From: Pirellulales bacterium
GTDB lineage: Bacteria; Planctomycetota; Planctomycetia; Pirellulales; Lacipirellulaceae
Direction of reading: 5' to 3'
DNA: 64,000 nucleotides
NCBI GenBank assembly: GCA_019636345.1
Contig: JAHBXQ010000002.1
Location: forward strand, 682,001-746,000
Below the pieces are notes generated by a model. It worked only from the letters and a program-made list of their open reading frames with translations, did not search any database and was not told where the DNA came from. Positions 40,216-49,416 of the stretch are shown piece by piece. The number at the start of each line of letters is the position of its first letter. Within the stretch, counting starts at the first letter, position 1. The translations under genes were made by a program, and so were the position numbers.

Positions 40216-41754
40216 TCAGCTCCAGAACCGCCGGTCGAGCATGCGGTAGTTCACCGCTTCGGCGACGTGCTCTTGCCGGAGGTCGGCGGCGCCTTCGACG
40301 TCGGCGATGGTGCGGGCGACGCGGAGGATCTTGTCGTGAGCGCGGGCCGAGAGGCCCATTTCGTTGACGCTCGCCTCGAGCATGTCGCGACTCGCCGAGT
40401 CGAGCTTGCAGACCTCGCGCACCTGCCGGCTGGTCATCTGTCCGTTGGTCCGCGTCCCGCTGCCGGCGAACCGCTGCGACTGCACCGCCCGCGCCGCGGC
40501 GACCTGCTCGCCCATCGTGCGACTGTCGGTCCCCGGGGGGCCGTGGGCCAATTCCTTGAACGGCACGGCCGCGACCTCGATGTGAATGTCGATCCGATCC
40601 AAGAGCGGGCCGCTGATCTTGTTGACGTACCGTTCGATCTGCGGCACGCTGCAATGGCACTCGCGGCGCGGATCGTTGCGAAACCCGCAGGGACACGGGT
40701 TGAGCGAGGCGATCAGCATGAAGTCGGCGGGGAACTCGCTCGCCCGCAGCGCTCGGCTGATCGACACCGTGCCGTCTTCGAGGGGTTGGCGGAGCACTTC
40801 GAGGGTTTGCCGGTTGAACTCGGGGAGTTCGTCGAGAAACAGCACGCCGTTATGGGCCATGCTGATTTCGCCGGGGGTCGGCGTCGAGCCGCCCCCCACG
40901 AGCCCCGCGTTGCTGATCGTGTGGTGAGGCGCGCGAAAGGGGCGGCGGACCATCAGCGGACGATCGGCCGCCAGCTTGCCCAGCACGCTGTATACGCGGC
41001 TCGTCTCGATCGACTCCTCGGCCGTGAGTTGCGGCAAGATCGTCGGCATGCGTTTGGCGAGCATCGTCTTGCCGGTCCCCGGGCTGCCGACCATGAGCAG
41101 ATTGTGGGCCCCGGCCGCGGCGAGCATGACGGCCCGCTTGGCCATCTCCTGCCCGCGGACGTCGGCGAAGTCGTCGTCGTAGCGGGCGTGCTCCTCGAAG
41201 AACTGGCTCACGCGCGACGGGGTCGGTTCGATCGCCAGATCGTCGGCCAGAAACGCGACCGCCTCGGTCAGACTGCTCACGGAAATCGCTTCGATCCCCT
41301 CGACGACCGCCGCCTCGCCGGCGTTCTGGGCGGGCAGGATCAACCCGCGCAGACCGCGCTGCTTGGCCGCGGCCATCGCCATCGACAGGGCGCCCTTCAC
41401 CGGACGCATCGCGCCGTCGAGGGCCAGTTCGCCGACGACCGCATAGCGTTCCAACTTGTCCGAGGCGAACTGACCGCTCGCCGCCAGCAGCCCCAGCGCC
41501 ACCGGCAGATCGAACGACGACGCCTGCTTGGGCAGCTCGGCCGGGGCCAGGTTGATCACGCACCGATTGTCCGGCAGCACGAACCCGCTGTTCGCCAGGG
41601 CCCGCTCGATCCGGTGGACGCTCTCGCGCACCGCTTGGTCGGGAAGCCCCACCAGCACCGTCTTCGGGATCGCCGCATACGAGACGTCGACCTCGGCGAC
41701 CACCGCAACGGCGTCAATCCCCACGAGCGAAAACGTATGCAGCTTGGCCAGCAT
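40216..41754 (-). CDS. comM: YifB/ComM family Mg-chelatase-like AAA+ ATPase
   Basis: A 512-residue ATPase of normal family length. The N-terminal lon-protease-like fold (residues ~1-165) opens LAKLHTFSLVGIDAVAVVAE and has INLAPAELPKQASSFDLP. The AAA+ core has Walker A GSPGTGKT, RPFRAPHHTISNAGLVGG, Walker B VLFLDELPEF, and the cysteine-bearing insert NPCPCGFRNDPRRECHCS. The C-terminal domain ends with the usual RVARTIADVEG segment. ComM is a hexameric helicase that promotes branch migration during natural transformation; whether this organism is competent is unknown. Start chosen at MLAKLHTFS. Confidence 0.93.
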   Translation of the reverse strand: MLAKLHTFSLVGIDAVAVVAEVDVSYAAIPKTVLVGLPDQAVRESVHRIERALANSGFVLPDNRCVINLAPAELPKQASSFDLPVALGLLAASGQFASDKLERYAVVGELALDGAMRPVKGALSMAMAAAKQRGLRGLILPAQNAGEAAVVEGIEAISVSSLTEAVAFLADDLAIEPTPSRVSQFFEEHARYDDDFADVRGQEMAKRAVMLAAAGAHNLLMVGSPGTGKTMLAKRMPTILPQLTAEESIETSRVYSVLGKLAADRPLMVRRPFRAPHHTISNAGLVGGGSTPTPGEISMAHNGVLFLDELPEFNRQTLEVLRQPLEDGTVSISRALRASEFPADFMLIASLNPCPCGFRNDPRRECHCSVPQIERYVNKISGPLLDRIDIHIEVAAVPFKELAHGPPGTDSRTMGEQVAAARAVQSQRFAGSGTRTNGQMTSRQVREVCKLDSASRDMLEASVNEMGLSARAHDKILRVARTIADVEGAADLRQEHVAEAVNYRMLDRRFWS

Positions 41755-41826
41755 GGGGGCCAGTGTAACACGCCGGCCGGCCGAAATCACTCTTTCGCCG
41801 CAGTTGCCTGCTTAGGGCGAAAACCG

Positions 41827-43101
41827 CTAAAAGCAGTACTCGGCATGCACAAACGCTCCGTGGAGCAGCAGGCTGCCGTCGTTGTCGATCGCGCGGACGT
41901 CGTTGATGCCGCGGGTGTCGAAGTAGATCTGGTCGGTCGGCAAGGCGAGGCCGGTCACGCCGATCACGCGGTAGTCGGCGCCGACTCGCCAGCGGCAGCC
42001 GACGCGATACGCGAACCCGACCCCCAGTTCGCCGAGAAACGCCAGATCGTCGTCGCTGGCGTGGACGCGCATCATCTGCCCGGCGTTGGGACCGTTGTTG
42101 ATGACCGCCGCCCCCGCGGAGCCCCCCTCGAAGTAGTCGAGCGTCGCGTGGTTGCCGAACAGCCCCGCCTTGCTGATGAGTCGCAGGCTCAATCGCGGCG
42201 TGCAGCACCGCTCGGCGATTCCGCCCAGTTGGAAGCCGTACAGTTGGTTGTCGGTGCGGACGTCGATTCGGTATTCGTCCGGATCGCCGGTGATCATCGT
42301 GTCGTTGGGGTCGGAGACGAACAACAGCGACTCGCGGAATTTGAAAAACCGAAAGCCGACCAGGCTGGTGAACTGCCAAGGGCCGCAACACGGCTGCTGA
42401 AAGAACCAGACGCGATTCGCCTCGACGTTGTAGATTTCCCAATCGCGGGCGAGGCGATGGATCTCCGCATCGTTGACGTTGTCCGAAGCGAGCGGACCGT
42501 CTCCCGCGCCGCCCCCGGAGTAGTTGAGTTGGTCGTAGTTGCGAATGCCGTCCAGCGAGCCCGCCCCTAGCGCCGAACCGAGGTATTGCGTCGACTGGGC
42601 CTCGGGGAACAGCTGCCAGTAGTTAAGCTGCCATCCCGTCTGGCGGCACAGGTCGTACCAGCCGACAGTCGCCTCGACGCCGGGCGAGAAGTCCATATCG
42701 GCGTCGGCCGCATCGACCAGTTGCACGGCTTCGTTCGCGCTGTCGTACGAGAATGCGTACGAGTCTTGCGCTTCACGGGTCAGAAACAGAGCCCCGGCCG
42801 AGACGTTCCAGATCGAGGTCCGCGGCATGCAGATCGCCGGCGCCGGACACGAGGGACAAGTCCCCACGGCGCCGTAACCGTCGCACGACGGCTGGCCGTA
42901 GCCCGGGGAGGGATCGCACCCATAGTTCGAGGGGGCGCCCATGCCTGAGCGATCATGCGCAGGGGGCGCGGCGCCGTACCACTCCGCCTGAGGCGCACCG
43001 GGGGGGGCGCTCGCCTGGGGAGGGAGATACGACTGCGCGATCGCCGCAGGCGCAGTAGCAACCATCGCCGCCGCGAGCGCAGCGCCAAACATCCGTGACA
43101 T
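41827..43101 (-). CDS. BBP7-family outer-membrane beta-barrel protein
   Basis: A 424-residue protein. The ATG at 43101 has AAGGA upstream and begins a signal peptide ending APAAIAQ. A Pro/Gly/Cys-rich linker follows (residues ~23-95, with CPSCPAPAICMPR). The rest resembles the planctomycete BBP7 porin-like barrel: ALFLTREAQDS near the first strand, repeated aromatic-rich strands, NVEANRVWFFQQP, TSLVGFRFFKFRESLLF, and a final GAFVHAEYCF ending in Phe, as outer-membrane barrels often do. The family is nearly confined to planctomycetes. Pore function is inferred. Confidence 0.85.
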   Translation of the reverse strand: MSRMFGAALAAAMVATAPAAIAQSYLPPQASAPPGAPQAEWYGAAPPAHDRSGMGAPSNYGCDPSPGYGQPSCDGYGAVGTCPSCPAPAICMPRTSIWNVSAGALFLTREAQDSYAFSYDSANEAVQLVDAADADMDFSPGVEATVGWYDLCRQTGWQLNYWQLFPEAQSTQYLGSALGAGSLDGIRNYDQLNYSGGGAGDGPLASDNVNDAEIHRLARDWEIYNVEANRVWFFQQPCCGPWQFTSLVGFRFFKFRESLLFVSDPNDTMITGDPDEYRIDVRTDNQLYGFQLGGIAERCCTPRLSLRLISKAGLFGNHATLDYFEGGSAGAAVINNGPNAGQMMRVHASDDDLAFLGELGVGFAYRVGCRWRVGADYRVIGVTGLALPTDQIYFDTRGINDVRAIDNDGSLLLHGAFVHAEYCF

Positions 43102-43424
43102 GCGGTTCGTCCTTGATAACACGTGAACCGCCCCCGCGTCGCAACACGACGACGACGGCGGGCTCCTCGTGCCGGCAGTAGTGACTATCGAGCGGCGTCG
43201 GCCCTTGGGACAAGGCGCTTTGTCGCGGCCGCCGGGTCAATCTCGCGGCGCAGCCCGCAACGCCGACAGATCCCCGACCGCTCGCCCGACCGGCAAGGTT
43301 TGCCCAATCGGGCGAGCCGCCGTCGGCTTCGCGGCGGCTCCAGCCACGTCGCTCTTGCTCAGGACTTGGCAGGATTTCGTAGCGCTCGTCGTGCCGTCGT
43401 GGGGCAATCCGGGACCTTCGGCCC
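43102..43424. other. Intergenic region between mmsA and the BBP7 gene
   Basis: 323 bases, both flanking genes on the minus strand. It contains a 10-bp inverted repeat GCTCGCCCGA / TCGGGCGAGC (43280-43289 with 43308-43317) that may end mmsA transcription, though no T-run follows. No gene is evident. Confidence 0.4.
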
Positions 43425-44933
43425 CTACCGGCGCACCGTTTTCCACACCGGGTCGTGATGCGAATCGCTCGCCCCGGCGAACCAGCGGGTCAGCGTCATC
43501 TTCTGCCGCGTGTAGAAGTGGACGCTCTCGGTCCCTTGAATATGCAAGTCGCCGAAGAACGATTGGTTCCAACCGGTGAACGGGAACCATGCCATCGGCG
43601 CGGGCACGCCGACGTTGACGCCGATCATGCCGGCGTTGAAGTGCATCTTGAACTGCCGGGCGGCGTAGCCGTCGCGGGTGAAGATCGAGGCCCCGTTGCC
43701 GTAGGGACAGTTGCGGCCCACGGCCAGGGCCTCGTCGAGATCAGCAGCCCGCACGACTGACAGCACGGGGCCGAAGATCTCCTCATGGCCGACGCGCATC
43801 TCGGGCGCGACGCGGTCGATCACGCTGGGTCCGAGCAAGAATCCGCCGCTGTTGAAGTCGCGGCGGCCGTCGAGCGCAACGGTCGCCCCCTCCTGAGCGG
43901 CAATATCGAGATAGCCGGCGACGCGGTCGCGATGCTCGGCGCGGATCACCGGGCCCATGTCGACCCCCTCGACGCCGTCGGTAGGCCCCACTTTGAGCGA
44001 GCCGGCGTACTGGCACAGTTGCTCGACCAGCGGATCGGCCACCTGGCCCACCGCCACGGCCACGCTGCCGGCCATGCACCGCTGCCCCGCGCAGCCGTAG
44101 GCCGACGCAGCCAGCGCCTTCACCGATTGATCGAGATCCGCATCGGGCATGATCACGAGATGGTTTTTCGCCCCCCCTGCGGCCTGGACCCGCTTCCCGT
44201 GCTTCGTGCCGACTTCGTAGATGTACTTGGCGATTGCCGTCGAGCCGACGAACGAAATTGCCGCGACCTGCGGATGCACCAGCAGCGCGTCAACGCACTC
44301 GCGATCGCCGTGAGCGACGTTAAACACCCCCGGCGGCAACCCGGCCTCGGCGAACAATTCGCCCAGCCGCACCGAGGACAGCGGCACCTTCTCCGACGGC
44401 TTCAGCACGAACGTGTTCCCGCAGGCGATCGCTACGGGAAACATCCAGAGCGGCACCATGAAGGGAAAGTTGTAGGGCGTAATCCCCACGCACACCCCGA
44501 CCGGGTGCCGCATCGTCTCGGCGTCGACTTCGGCCGCGATGTTGGGGAGCGTATCCCCCATCAGCAGGCTCGGCGCCCCGCAGGCGAACTCGATCATCTC
44601 AAGCCCGCGTTGCACTTCGGCCCGTGCCTCGGGCAGGGTCTTGCCGTGCTCCCGGGTCACGAGCGCGGCCAGTTCCTCGAAGTGCTCGGCCACGAGGTGC
44701 CGGAACTGGAACATGATCCGCGCTCGCTCGACTGCGGGAGTCGAAGCCCAGTCGGGCAGCGCGGCGGCGGCGGCGGCCACGACGTCCCCCGTTTCCTCGG
44801 CCGTCATCAGCGGGACGCGAGCGATCACCTCGCCGGTCGAGGGGTTGTACACGTCCGCAGTTCGCTCAGCGGCGCCGATGCGCCACTCGCCGCCAATCAG
44901 AGCCGGGATCGTATCCAGGGTAGCCGTCGCCAT
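43425..44933 (-). CDS. mmsA: Methylmalonate-semialdehyde / malonate-semialdehyde dehydrogenase (CoA-acylating)
   Basis: A 502-residue aldehyde dehydrogenase. It converts methylmalonate semialdehyde to propionyl-CoA, or malonate semialdehyde to acetyl-CoA, with NAD+ and CoA. MMSDH hallmarks are GEVIARVPLMTAEE, CVGITPYNFPFMVPLWMFP, the catalytic Cys286 in GCAGQRCMAGSVAV, and the C-terminal FTGWNQSFFGDLHIQGTESV, which distinguishes this group from ordinary ALDHs. It is divergent from the beta-ureidopropionase gene, and in that setting malonate semialdehyde from beta-alanine is the likely substrate. Inositol or valine catabolism are alternatives. Confidence 0.94.
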   Translation of the reverse strand: MATATLDTIPALIGGEWRIGAAERTADVYNPSTGEVIARVPLMTAEETGDVVAAAAAALPDWASTPAVERARIMFQFRHLVAEHFEELAALVTREHGKTLPEARAEVQRGLEMIEFACGAPSLLMGDTLPNIAAEVDAETMRHPVGVCVGITPYNFPFMVPLWMFPVAIACGNTFVLKPSEKVPLSSVRLGELFAEAGLPPGVFNVAHGDRECVDALLVHPQVAAISFVGSTAIAKYIYEVGTKHGKRVQAAGGAKNHLVIMPDADLDQSVKALAASAYGCAGQRCMAGSVAVAVGQVADPLVEQLCQYAGSLKVGPTDGVEGVDMGPVIRAEHRDRVAGYLDIAAQEGATVALDGRRDFNSGGFLLGPSVIDRVAPEMRVGHEEIFGPVLSVVRAADLDEALAVGRNCPYGNGASIFTRDGYAARQFKMHFNAGMIGVNVGVPAPMAWFPFTGWNQSFFGDLHIQGTESVHFYTRQKMTLTRWFAGASDSHHDPVWKTVRR

Positions 44934-45161
44934 GGGGCGCCTCGAATCTCGAAATGTTAAAAAAGTGTTATGACCTTCGCCTTGCTCACGATATCATAGC
45001 GACTCGTCGCGATCGGCCAAACCGTCGCGGCCCGAAGTGCAACACGAGTATCCGAGTGAGCCGAAGGCGCTCGCCTCGGGCGGCGGCGGCGTGGAATCCG
45101 CTCGACCGACCCCAGGCCAGGGCCTGCGGCTCACGTGTCTTTGGTATGGGGAGATCGACGC
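44934..45161. promoter_or_regulatory. Divergent intergenic region of the pyrimidine/beta-alanine locus
   Basis: 228 bases between mmsA (minus) and the beta-ureidopropionase gene (plus). An AT-rich patch at 44952-44998 contains TGTTA repeated 11 bases apart (44956 and 44967) and a -10-like TATCAT at 44992-44997. Both genes could be controlled from here. No specific regulator site was recognised. Confidence 0.4.
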
Positions 45162-46031
45162 ATGCCTCGAGTCGTCCGCGGCGCCCTGTTGCAGGCCGCC
45201 CTCTGCGAACCCGCCACCTCGCCTGTTGAGAAAATCAAGCAGGCGATGATCGACAAGCACGTCTCCATGCTCGCCGAAGCCGCCAGTCAGGGCGCCCAGG
45301 TCGCGTGCATGCAGGAGCTGTTCTACGGCCCCTACTTCTGCGCCGAGCAAGACGCCAAGTGGTACCACCTGACCGAGCCGGTCCCCGACGGCCCGACCAC
45401 CAAGCTTATGCAGGAGATCGCCAAGAAGCATCGCATGGTGATCGTCGTGCCAATGTACGAGGAAGACCTGCCGGGGGTCTACTACAACACGGCCGCGGTG
45501 ATCGACGCCGACGGATCGTACTTGGGCAAATTCCGCAAGATGCACATCCCCCACTGCAACCCGGGCTTCTGGGAGAAGTTCTACTTCCGCCCCGGCAACA
45601 TGGGTTATCCGGTGTTCGACACAGCCGTGGGCAAAGTGGGCGTTTACATCTGCTACGACCGCCACTTCCCCGAAGGCGCCCGCTGCTTGGGGCTCAACGG
45701 CGCCGAGATTGTGTTCAATCCCAGCGCCACCGTCGCGGGGCTCAGCGAGTACCTGTGGAAGCTGGAGCAACCCGCGCATGCGGTGGCCAACCAGTTCTTC
45801 GTCGGGGCCATCAATCGCCCGGGCTGGGAAGAGCCGTGGCGGATCGGCGAATTCTACGGCCAGAGCTACTTCTGCGACCCCCGCGGCCAATTCATCGCTC
45901 AAGCCGACCGCGGCGGGGACGCGATCGTGCTGGCCGACATGGACTTCGACATGATCCGCGAAGTGCGGAACACTTGGCAGTTCTTTCGCGACCGACGCCC
46001 GGAGAGTTACGAGGCGATCACGGCGCTCTAG
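45162..46031 (+). CDS. Beta-ureidopropionase / N-carbamoyl-beta-alanine amidohydrolase (nitrilase superfamily)
   Basis: A 289-residue carbon-nitrogen hydrolase. The catalytic triad is visible: Glu52 (CMQELFYGPYF), Lys126 (FRKMHIPHC) and Cys164 (VYICYDRHFPEGAR). The close pairing of QELFYGPYFC with HIPHCNPGFWEKFYF is typical of N-carbamoyl-beta-alanine (and N-carbamoylputrescine) amidohydrolases, which release ammonia and CO2. The neighbouring uracil-type permease, aminotransferase, PreA and MmsA favour N-carbamoyl-beta-alanine. The ATG at 45162 follows GGGGAG. The gene opens the plus-strand series of four. Confidence 0.88.
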   Translation: MPRVVRGALLQAALCEPATSPVEKIKQAMIDKHVSMLAEAASQGAQVACMQELFYGPYFCAEQDAKWYHLTEPVPDGPTTKLMQEIAKKHRMVIVVPMYEEDLPGVYYNTAAVIDADGSYLGKFRKMHIPHCNPGFWEKFYFRPGNMGYPVFDTAVGKVGVYICYDRHFPEGARCLGLNGAEIVFNPSATVAGLSEYLWKLEQPAHAVANQFFVGAINRPGWEEPWRIGEFYGQSYFCDPRGQFIAQADRGGDAIVLADMDFDMIREVRNTWQFFRDRRPESYEAITAL

Positions 46032-46159
46032 CGTTTAGCGCCATAACCAGGAGCGGACGGCTCGCTGTGCAGCGAAAGGATCGCGACCGCAATCTCGCAC
46101 ATCGACCTTCTCGCGATCCTGTCATTTCCTGCGATCCTCCGAATCCTGTTGTCGTGAGC

Positions 46160-47806
46160 ATGGAACCCAAGCCGAACGGCGTCCTTTACGGATTGGACGA
46201 TCGCCCCCCGCTAGGTCGGGCGATCGTGCTCGCCTCGCAGCACGTGCTGACGATGTTCGGCTCGACCGTGGCTGTGCCGTTGATGTTCGGGCCCGCGCTC
46301 TGGCCGATCCCTGCCGGGCTCCCCCCGCAACTCGCCAAGATGCTCGCTGCGGCCCAGTTGCATAATACGGCGACCTTGATCTCGTCGGTCATGCTCTGCA
46401 GCGGCGTCGCCACCCTGCTGCAGTCGACCTTCGGCTCGCGGCTGCCGATTATCCAGGGGGTGTCGTTTTCCTTCCTCACGGCGTTCTTGGGCATCGTCGC
46501 CGCGACCCGCGACGCCAGCGCGATCGATTGGTCGCCGTTCCTGGCCGGCGAGACGAACCGCGCGCTGTTCATGCCGCTGATGCACCAATGGCAGGAAGTC
46601 GGCGCGTCGGGGATGCGAGCGATCGCGATCGCCGTCATGATCGGCGGCGCCATCGAGGCCATCGTCGGCTTTACGGGTTTGATGGGGCAAATCCGCAAGG
46701 CGCTCTCGCCGGTCGTCGTGGGGCCCGTGATCATGTTGATCGGTCTGGCGCTGTACAACGTCGGCGCCCCGACCGCCGCGACCAATTGGCCCGTTTCGCT
46801 GACGACCATTGCGTTGGTCGTGCTGTTTTCGCTTGTGTTGTCGCGCAAGGTGCGGTTTCTGCAGTTGTTTCCCATGCTGTCGGCGATCGTGATCGTCGTG
46901 ACCGCCTGTTGGGCGTTGTCGCGCACCGGTCATTTCAACCGAGGGGACGCGGCGTTCGTCGACGCCTCGGCCATCGCCGTCGCCGATTGGTTTCGGTCGA
47001 CCAAGGTCTGTTTCCCCTGGGGCGTCCCCCGCAGTTCCGAGTTCGCCTGGGGAGCGCTCATCGCCGTCCTGGCCGGATTCCTCGCCTCGATGATCGAATC
47101 GTTCGGCGATTACCACGCATGCAAGAACATGGCCCGCGCCGGCGATCCCACTCCGCGAGAGATTTCCCGCGGCATCGCCTTCGAGGGGATCGGCTGCATG
47201 CTGACCGGCGTCTTCGGCGGATTCAGCAGCACCAGCTATTCCGAGAACATCGGCCTCGTGGGCATCACCAAGGTCGCCAGCCGCTACGTCGTGCAACTGG
47301 GAGCGCTGATCCTGATCGCCCTGGGGCTGTTCGGCAAGTTCGGCGCCGTGGCCGCGGCAATTCCCAAGCCGGTCGTCGGCGGGCTCTATTGCTCGCTCTT
47401 CGGGCTGATCGCCGCGGTGGGCGTGCGGCAGTTCGCCCGAGCCGATTTGAACAGCGAACGGAATCTCATGATCGGCGGGATGGCGCTCTTCATGGGACTC
47501 AGCGTCCCGTATTACTTCAGCGACGCCCCGGGAGTCACCGGCCGTGCCGACCTCGCTTGGCTGGCCGAAGGAGCTCGCGGCATCGTGCTGGCCGTCGGAA
47601 CGACCGGCATGGCCGTGGCGGCGATCATCGGCATTTTTCTCGACAACTTGATCCCCGGATCGCATGCTGAACGGGGGCTCGCCGTCGGTCCCGGGGTGCT
47701 GGTTCCCGAGGCGGCCGACGTCGATGCCGGCGAATTCCCCAGCGAAGCCGCTGCCGACGAGGACCCGCGCCGCACGCCCCGACGTCCCCCCGAGCGCGAG
47801 CGCTGA
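46160..47806 (+). CDS. Uracil/xanthine permease (NCS2 family)
   Basis: A 548-residue NCS2 nucleobase transporter of the inner membrane. It has about 12-14 hydrophobic helices. Signatures are LASQHVLTMFGSTVAVPL, LQSTFGSRLPIIQGVSFSFL, SMIESFGDYHACKNMAR and FGGFSSTSYSENIGLVGITKV; the last is close to the NCS2 signature NxGxxxxT. The gene order makes uracil or thymine the likely cargo. A ~55-residue acidic, Pro-rich C-terminal tail is an extension beyond the usual length. The ATG at 46160 is chosen; a GTG two codons upstream is possible. Confidence 0.92.
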   Translation: MEPKPNGVLYGLDDRPPLGRAIVLASQHVLTMFGSTVAVPLMFGPALWPIPAGLPPQLAKMLAAAQLHNTATLISSVMLCSGVATLLQSTFGSRLPIIQGVSFSFLTAFLGIVAATRDASAIDWSPFLAGETNRALFMPLMHQWQEVGASGMRAIAIAVMIGGAIEAIVGFTGLMGQIRKALSPVVVGPVIMLIGLALYNVGAPTAATNWPVSLTTIALVVLFSLVLSRKVRFLQLFPMLSAIVIVVTACWALSRTGHFNRGDAAFVDASAIAVADWFRSTKVCFPWGVPRSSEFAWGALIAVLAGFLASMIESFGDYHACKNMARAGDPTPREISRGIAFEGIGCMLTGVFGGFSSTSYSENIGLVGITKVASRYVVQLGALILIALGLFGKFGAVAAAIPKPVVGGLYCSLFGLIAAVGVRQFARADLNSERNLMIGGMALFMGLSVPYYFSDAPGVTGRADLAWLAEGARGIVLAVGTTGMAVAAIIGIFLDNLIPGSHAERGLAVGPGVLVPEAADVDAGEFPSEAAADEDPRRTPRRPPERER

Positions 47807-47878
47807 CTCGCATGATTCATTTGATCCCGCCCCGGCACGCCTTCGGGGCTCCCGCCCTCTCCCAAGTCGAACTTCGCC

Positions 47879-49243
47879 ATGTCGCCTTCGACCCGTCCGC
47901 TGCAATTGCCGATTATCGACCACGCGCCCGCTCCGTACGACGGCCCGTCGCGCAACGAGGTGATCGCCCTCCGCAAACAGTATCTTTCCCCGGGGCTCAT
48001 CACCTACTATCGCGAACCCCTGATGGTCGTCGAAGGGTTCATGCAATACGTCTGGGACGAGACCGGCCGGCGCTATCTCGACGCCTTCGCGGGGATCGTC
48101 ACGATCAGCGTCGGTCACTGTCACCCGAAAGTCATTGAGCGCGTGCGCGACCAGGCAGGCCGCCTGCAGCACACGACGACGATTTATCTCCACCCGACGA
48201 TCGCCGAGTTCGCCGAGCGTCTGTCCGAGAAGATGCCCCCCGGGCTCACGCGCAGCTACTTCACAAACTCGGGAAGCGAGGCGAACGAAATTGCGATCCT
48301 CTCGGCCCGCGAGCACACCGGCAACTACGACGTCATCGCCTTGCGCAACTGCTATCACGGCGGCACGGCGACGACGATGGGGCTCACCGCCCACGGCACG
48401 TGGAAGTTCAAGAGCAACCAAACCATGGGCGTCCACCACGCCACGCCGGCCTACTGCTACCGCTGCCCGTACGGGCTTGAGTACCCCTCCTGCGATCTCA
48501 AGTGCGCCCACGACGTCCGCGACGTCATCCGGTACCAGACTTGCGGCGAGGTCGCCTGCTTCATCGGCGAGCCGATCCAAGGCGTCGGCGGCACGGTGAC
48601 GCCGCCCCCCGAATACTTCCAGATCGTCTACGACATCGTCCGCCAACACGGCGGCATCTGCATCGCCGACGAGGTGCAAGGCGGGTTCGGACGCACCGGA
48701 ACTCACTATTGGTCGCACCAAAACTGGGGCGTCGTCCCCGACGGAATCAGCATGGCCAAGGGAATCGGCAACGGCGCCCCGCTTGGCGGGTTCACTACGA
48801 CCGAGTCGATCTCCGAAGTGATGAAGAACCGCATCCACTTCAACACCTTCGGCGGCAATCCCGTCAGCATGACCCAGGGGCTCGCCACGCTGGAGGTGAT
48901 CGACGCCGAGGGGATCCAGCAGAACGCCCTCATCGTCGGCGAGCACCTGAAGCAAGGCTTCCTCGCTCTGCAGGACAAGCACGCGCTCATCGGCGACGTC
49001 CGCGGGATGGGGCTCATGCTGGGGGTCGAACTCGTCCGCGACCGCGTCACCAAGGAACCCGCCAACACCGAGGCCGCCGACGTACTGGAACTTATGAAGC
49101 ATCGCGGCGTGCTGCTCGGCAAAGGGGGCCTGTACGGCAACACGCTCCGCATCAAGCCGCCGATGTGCATTACCAAAGACGACGCCGATTACCTCCTCGG
49201 CACGCTCGACGAAACGCTCGCCGAGATCGCCTCAAGCAAGTGA
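47879..49243 (+). CDS. Class III PLP aminotransferase (AGXT2 / beta-alanine type)
   Basis: A 454-residue class III aminotransferase. PLP-binding signatures are YFTNSGSEANEIAI, the family line GGICIADEVQGGFGRTG, and the Schiff-base Lys294 in SMAKGIGNGAPLGG. HFNTFGGNPVSM and GDVRGMGLMLGVEL follow. A cysteine-bearing segment YCYRCPYGLEYPSCDLKC occurs mid-protein, as in alanine-glyoxylate aminotransferase 2 relatives. In this locus it probably converts beta-alanine to malonate semialdehyde using pyruvate or glyoxylate. It sits 72 bases after the permease and ahead of preA. Confidence 0.9.
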   Translation: MSPSTRPLQLPIIDHAPAPYDGPSRNEVIALRKQYLSPGLITYYREPLMVVEGFMQYVWDETGRRYLDAFAGIVTISVGHCHPKVIERVRDQAGRLQHTTTIYLHPTIAEFAERLSEKMPPGLTRSYFTNSGSEANEIAILSAREHTGNYDVIALRNCYHGGTATTMGLTAHGTWKFKSNQTMGVHHATPAYCYRCPYGLEYPSCDLKCAHDVRDVIRYQTCGEVACFIGEPIQGVGGTVTPPPEYFQIVYDIVRQHGGICIADEVQGGFGRTGTHYWSHQNWGVVPDGISMAKGIGNGAPLGGFTTTESISEVMKNRIHFNTFGGNPVSMTQGLATLEVIDAEGIQQNALIVGEHLKQGFLALQDKHALIGDVRGMGLMLGVELVRDRVTKEPANTEAADVLELMKHRGVLLGKGGLYGNTLRIKPPMCITKDDADYLLGTLDETLAEIASSK

Positions 49244-49416
49244 ATCGCCGATGATCGACTCATGCTTCAGCCGGGCTTCTGGCCGTCAGCGATCGGTTGT
49301 CAGCCGGAATCGACGCGCGCAACGCTGCCGCACGGATTAACATAGGATCAGGGCCCCGCGCCCCTCGGGCCCGCTGCTTTGGTCCCGAGCACCCAGCCCC
49401 CACTCCGAGTGTCGCC

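Noticed and set aside
46211-49102. A 963-codon minus-strand frame across the permease and aminotransferase genes
   Set aside because: It crosses two real genes and their gap, with no protein-like motifs. It exists only because stops are rare in GC-rich DNA.
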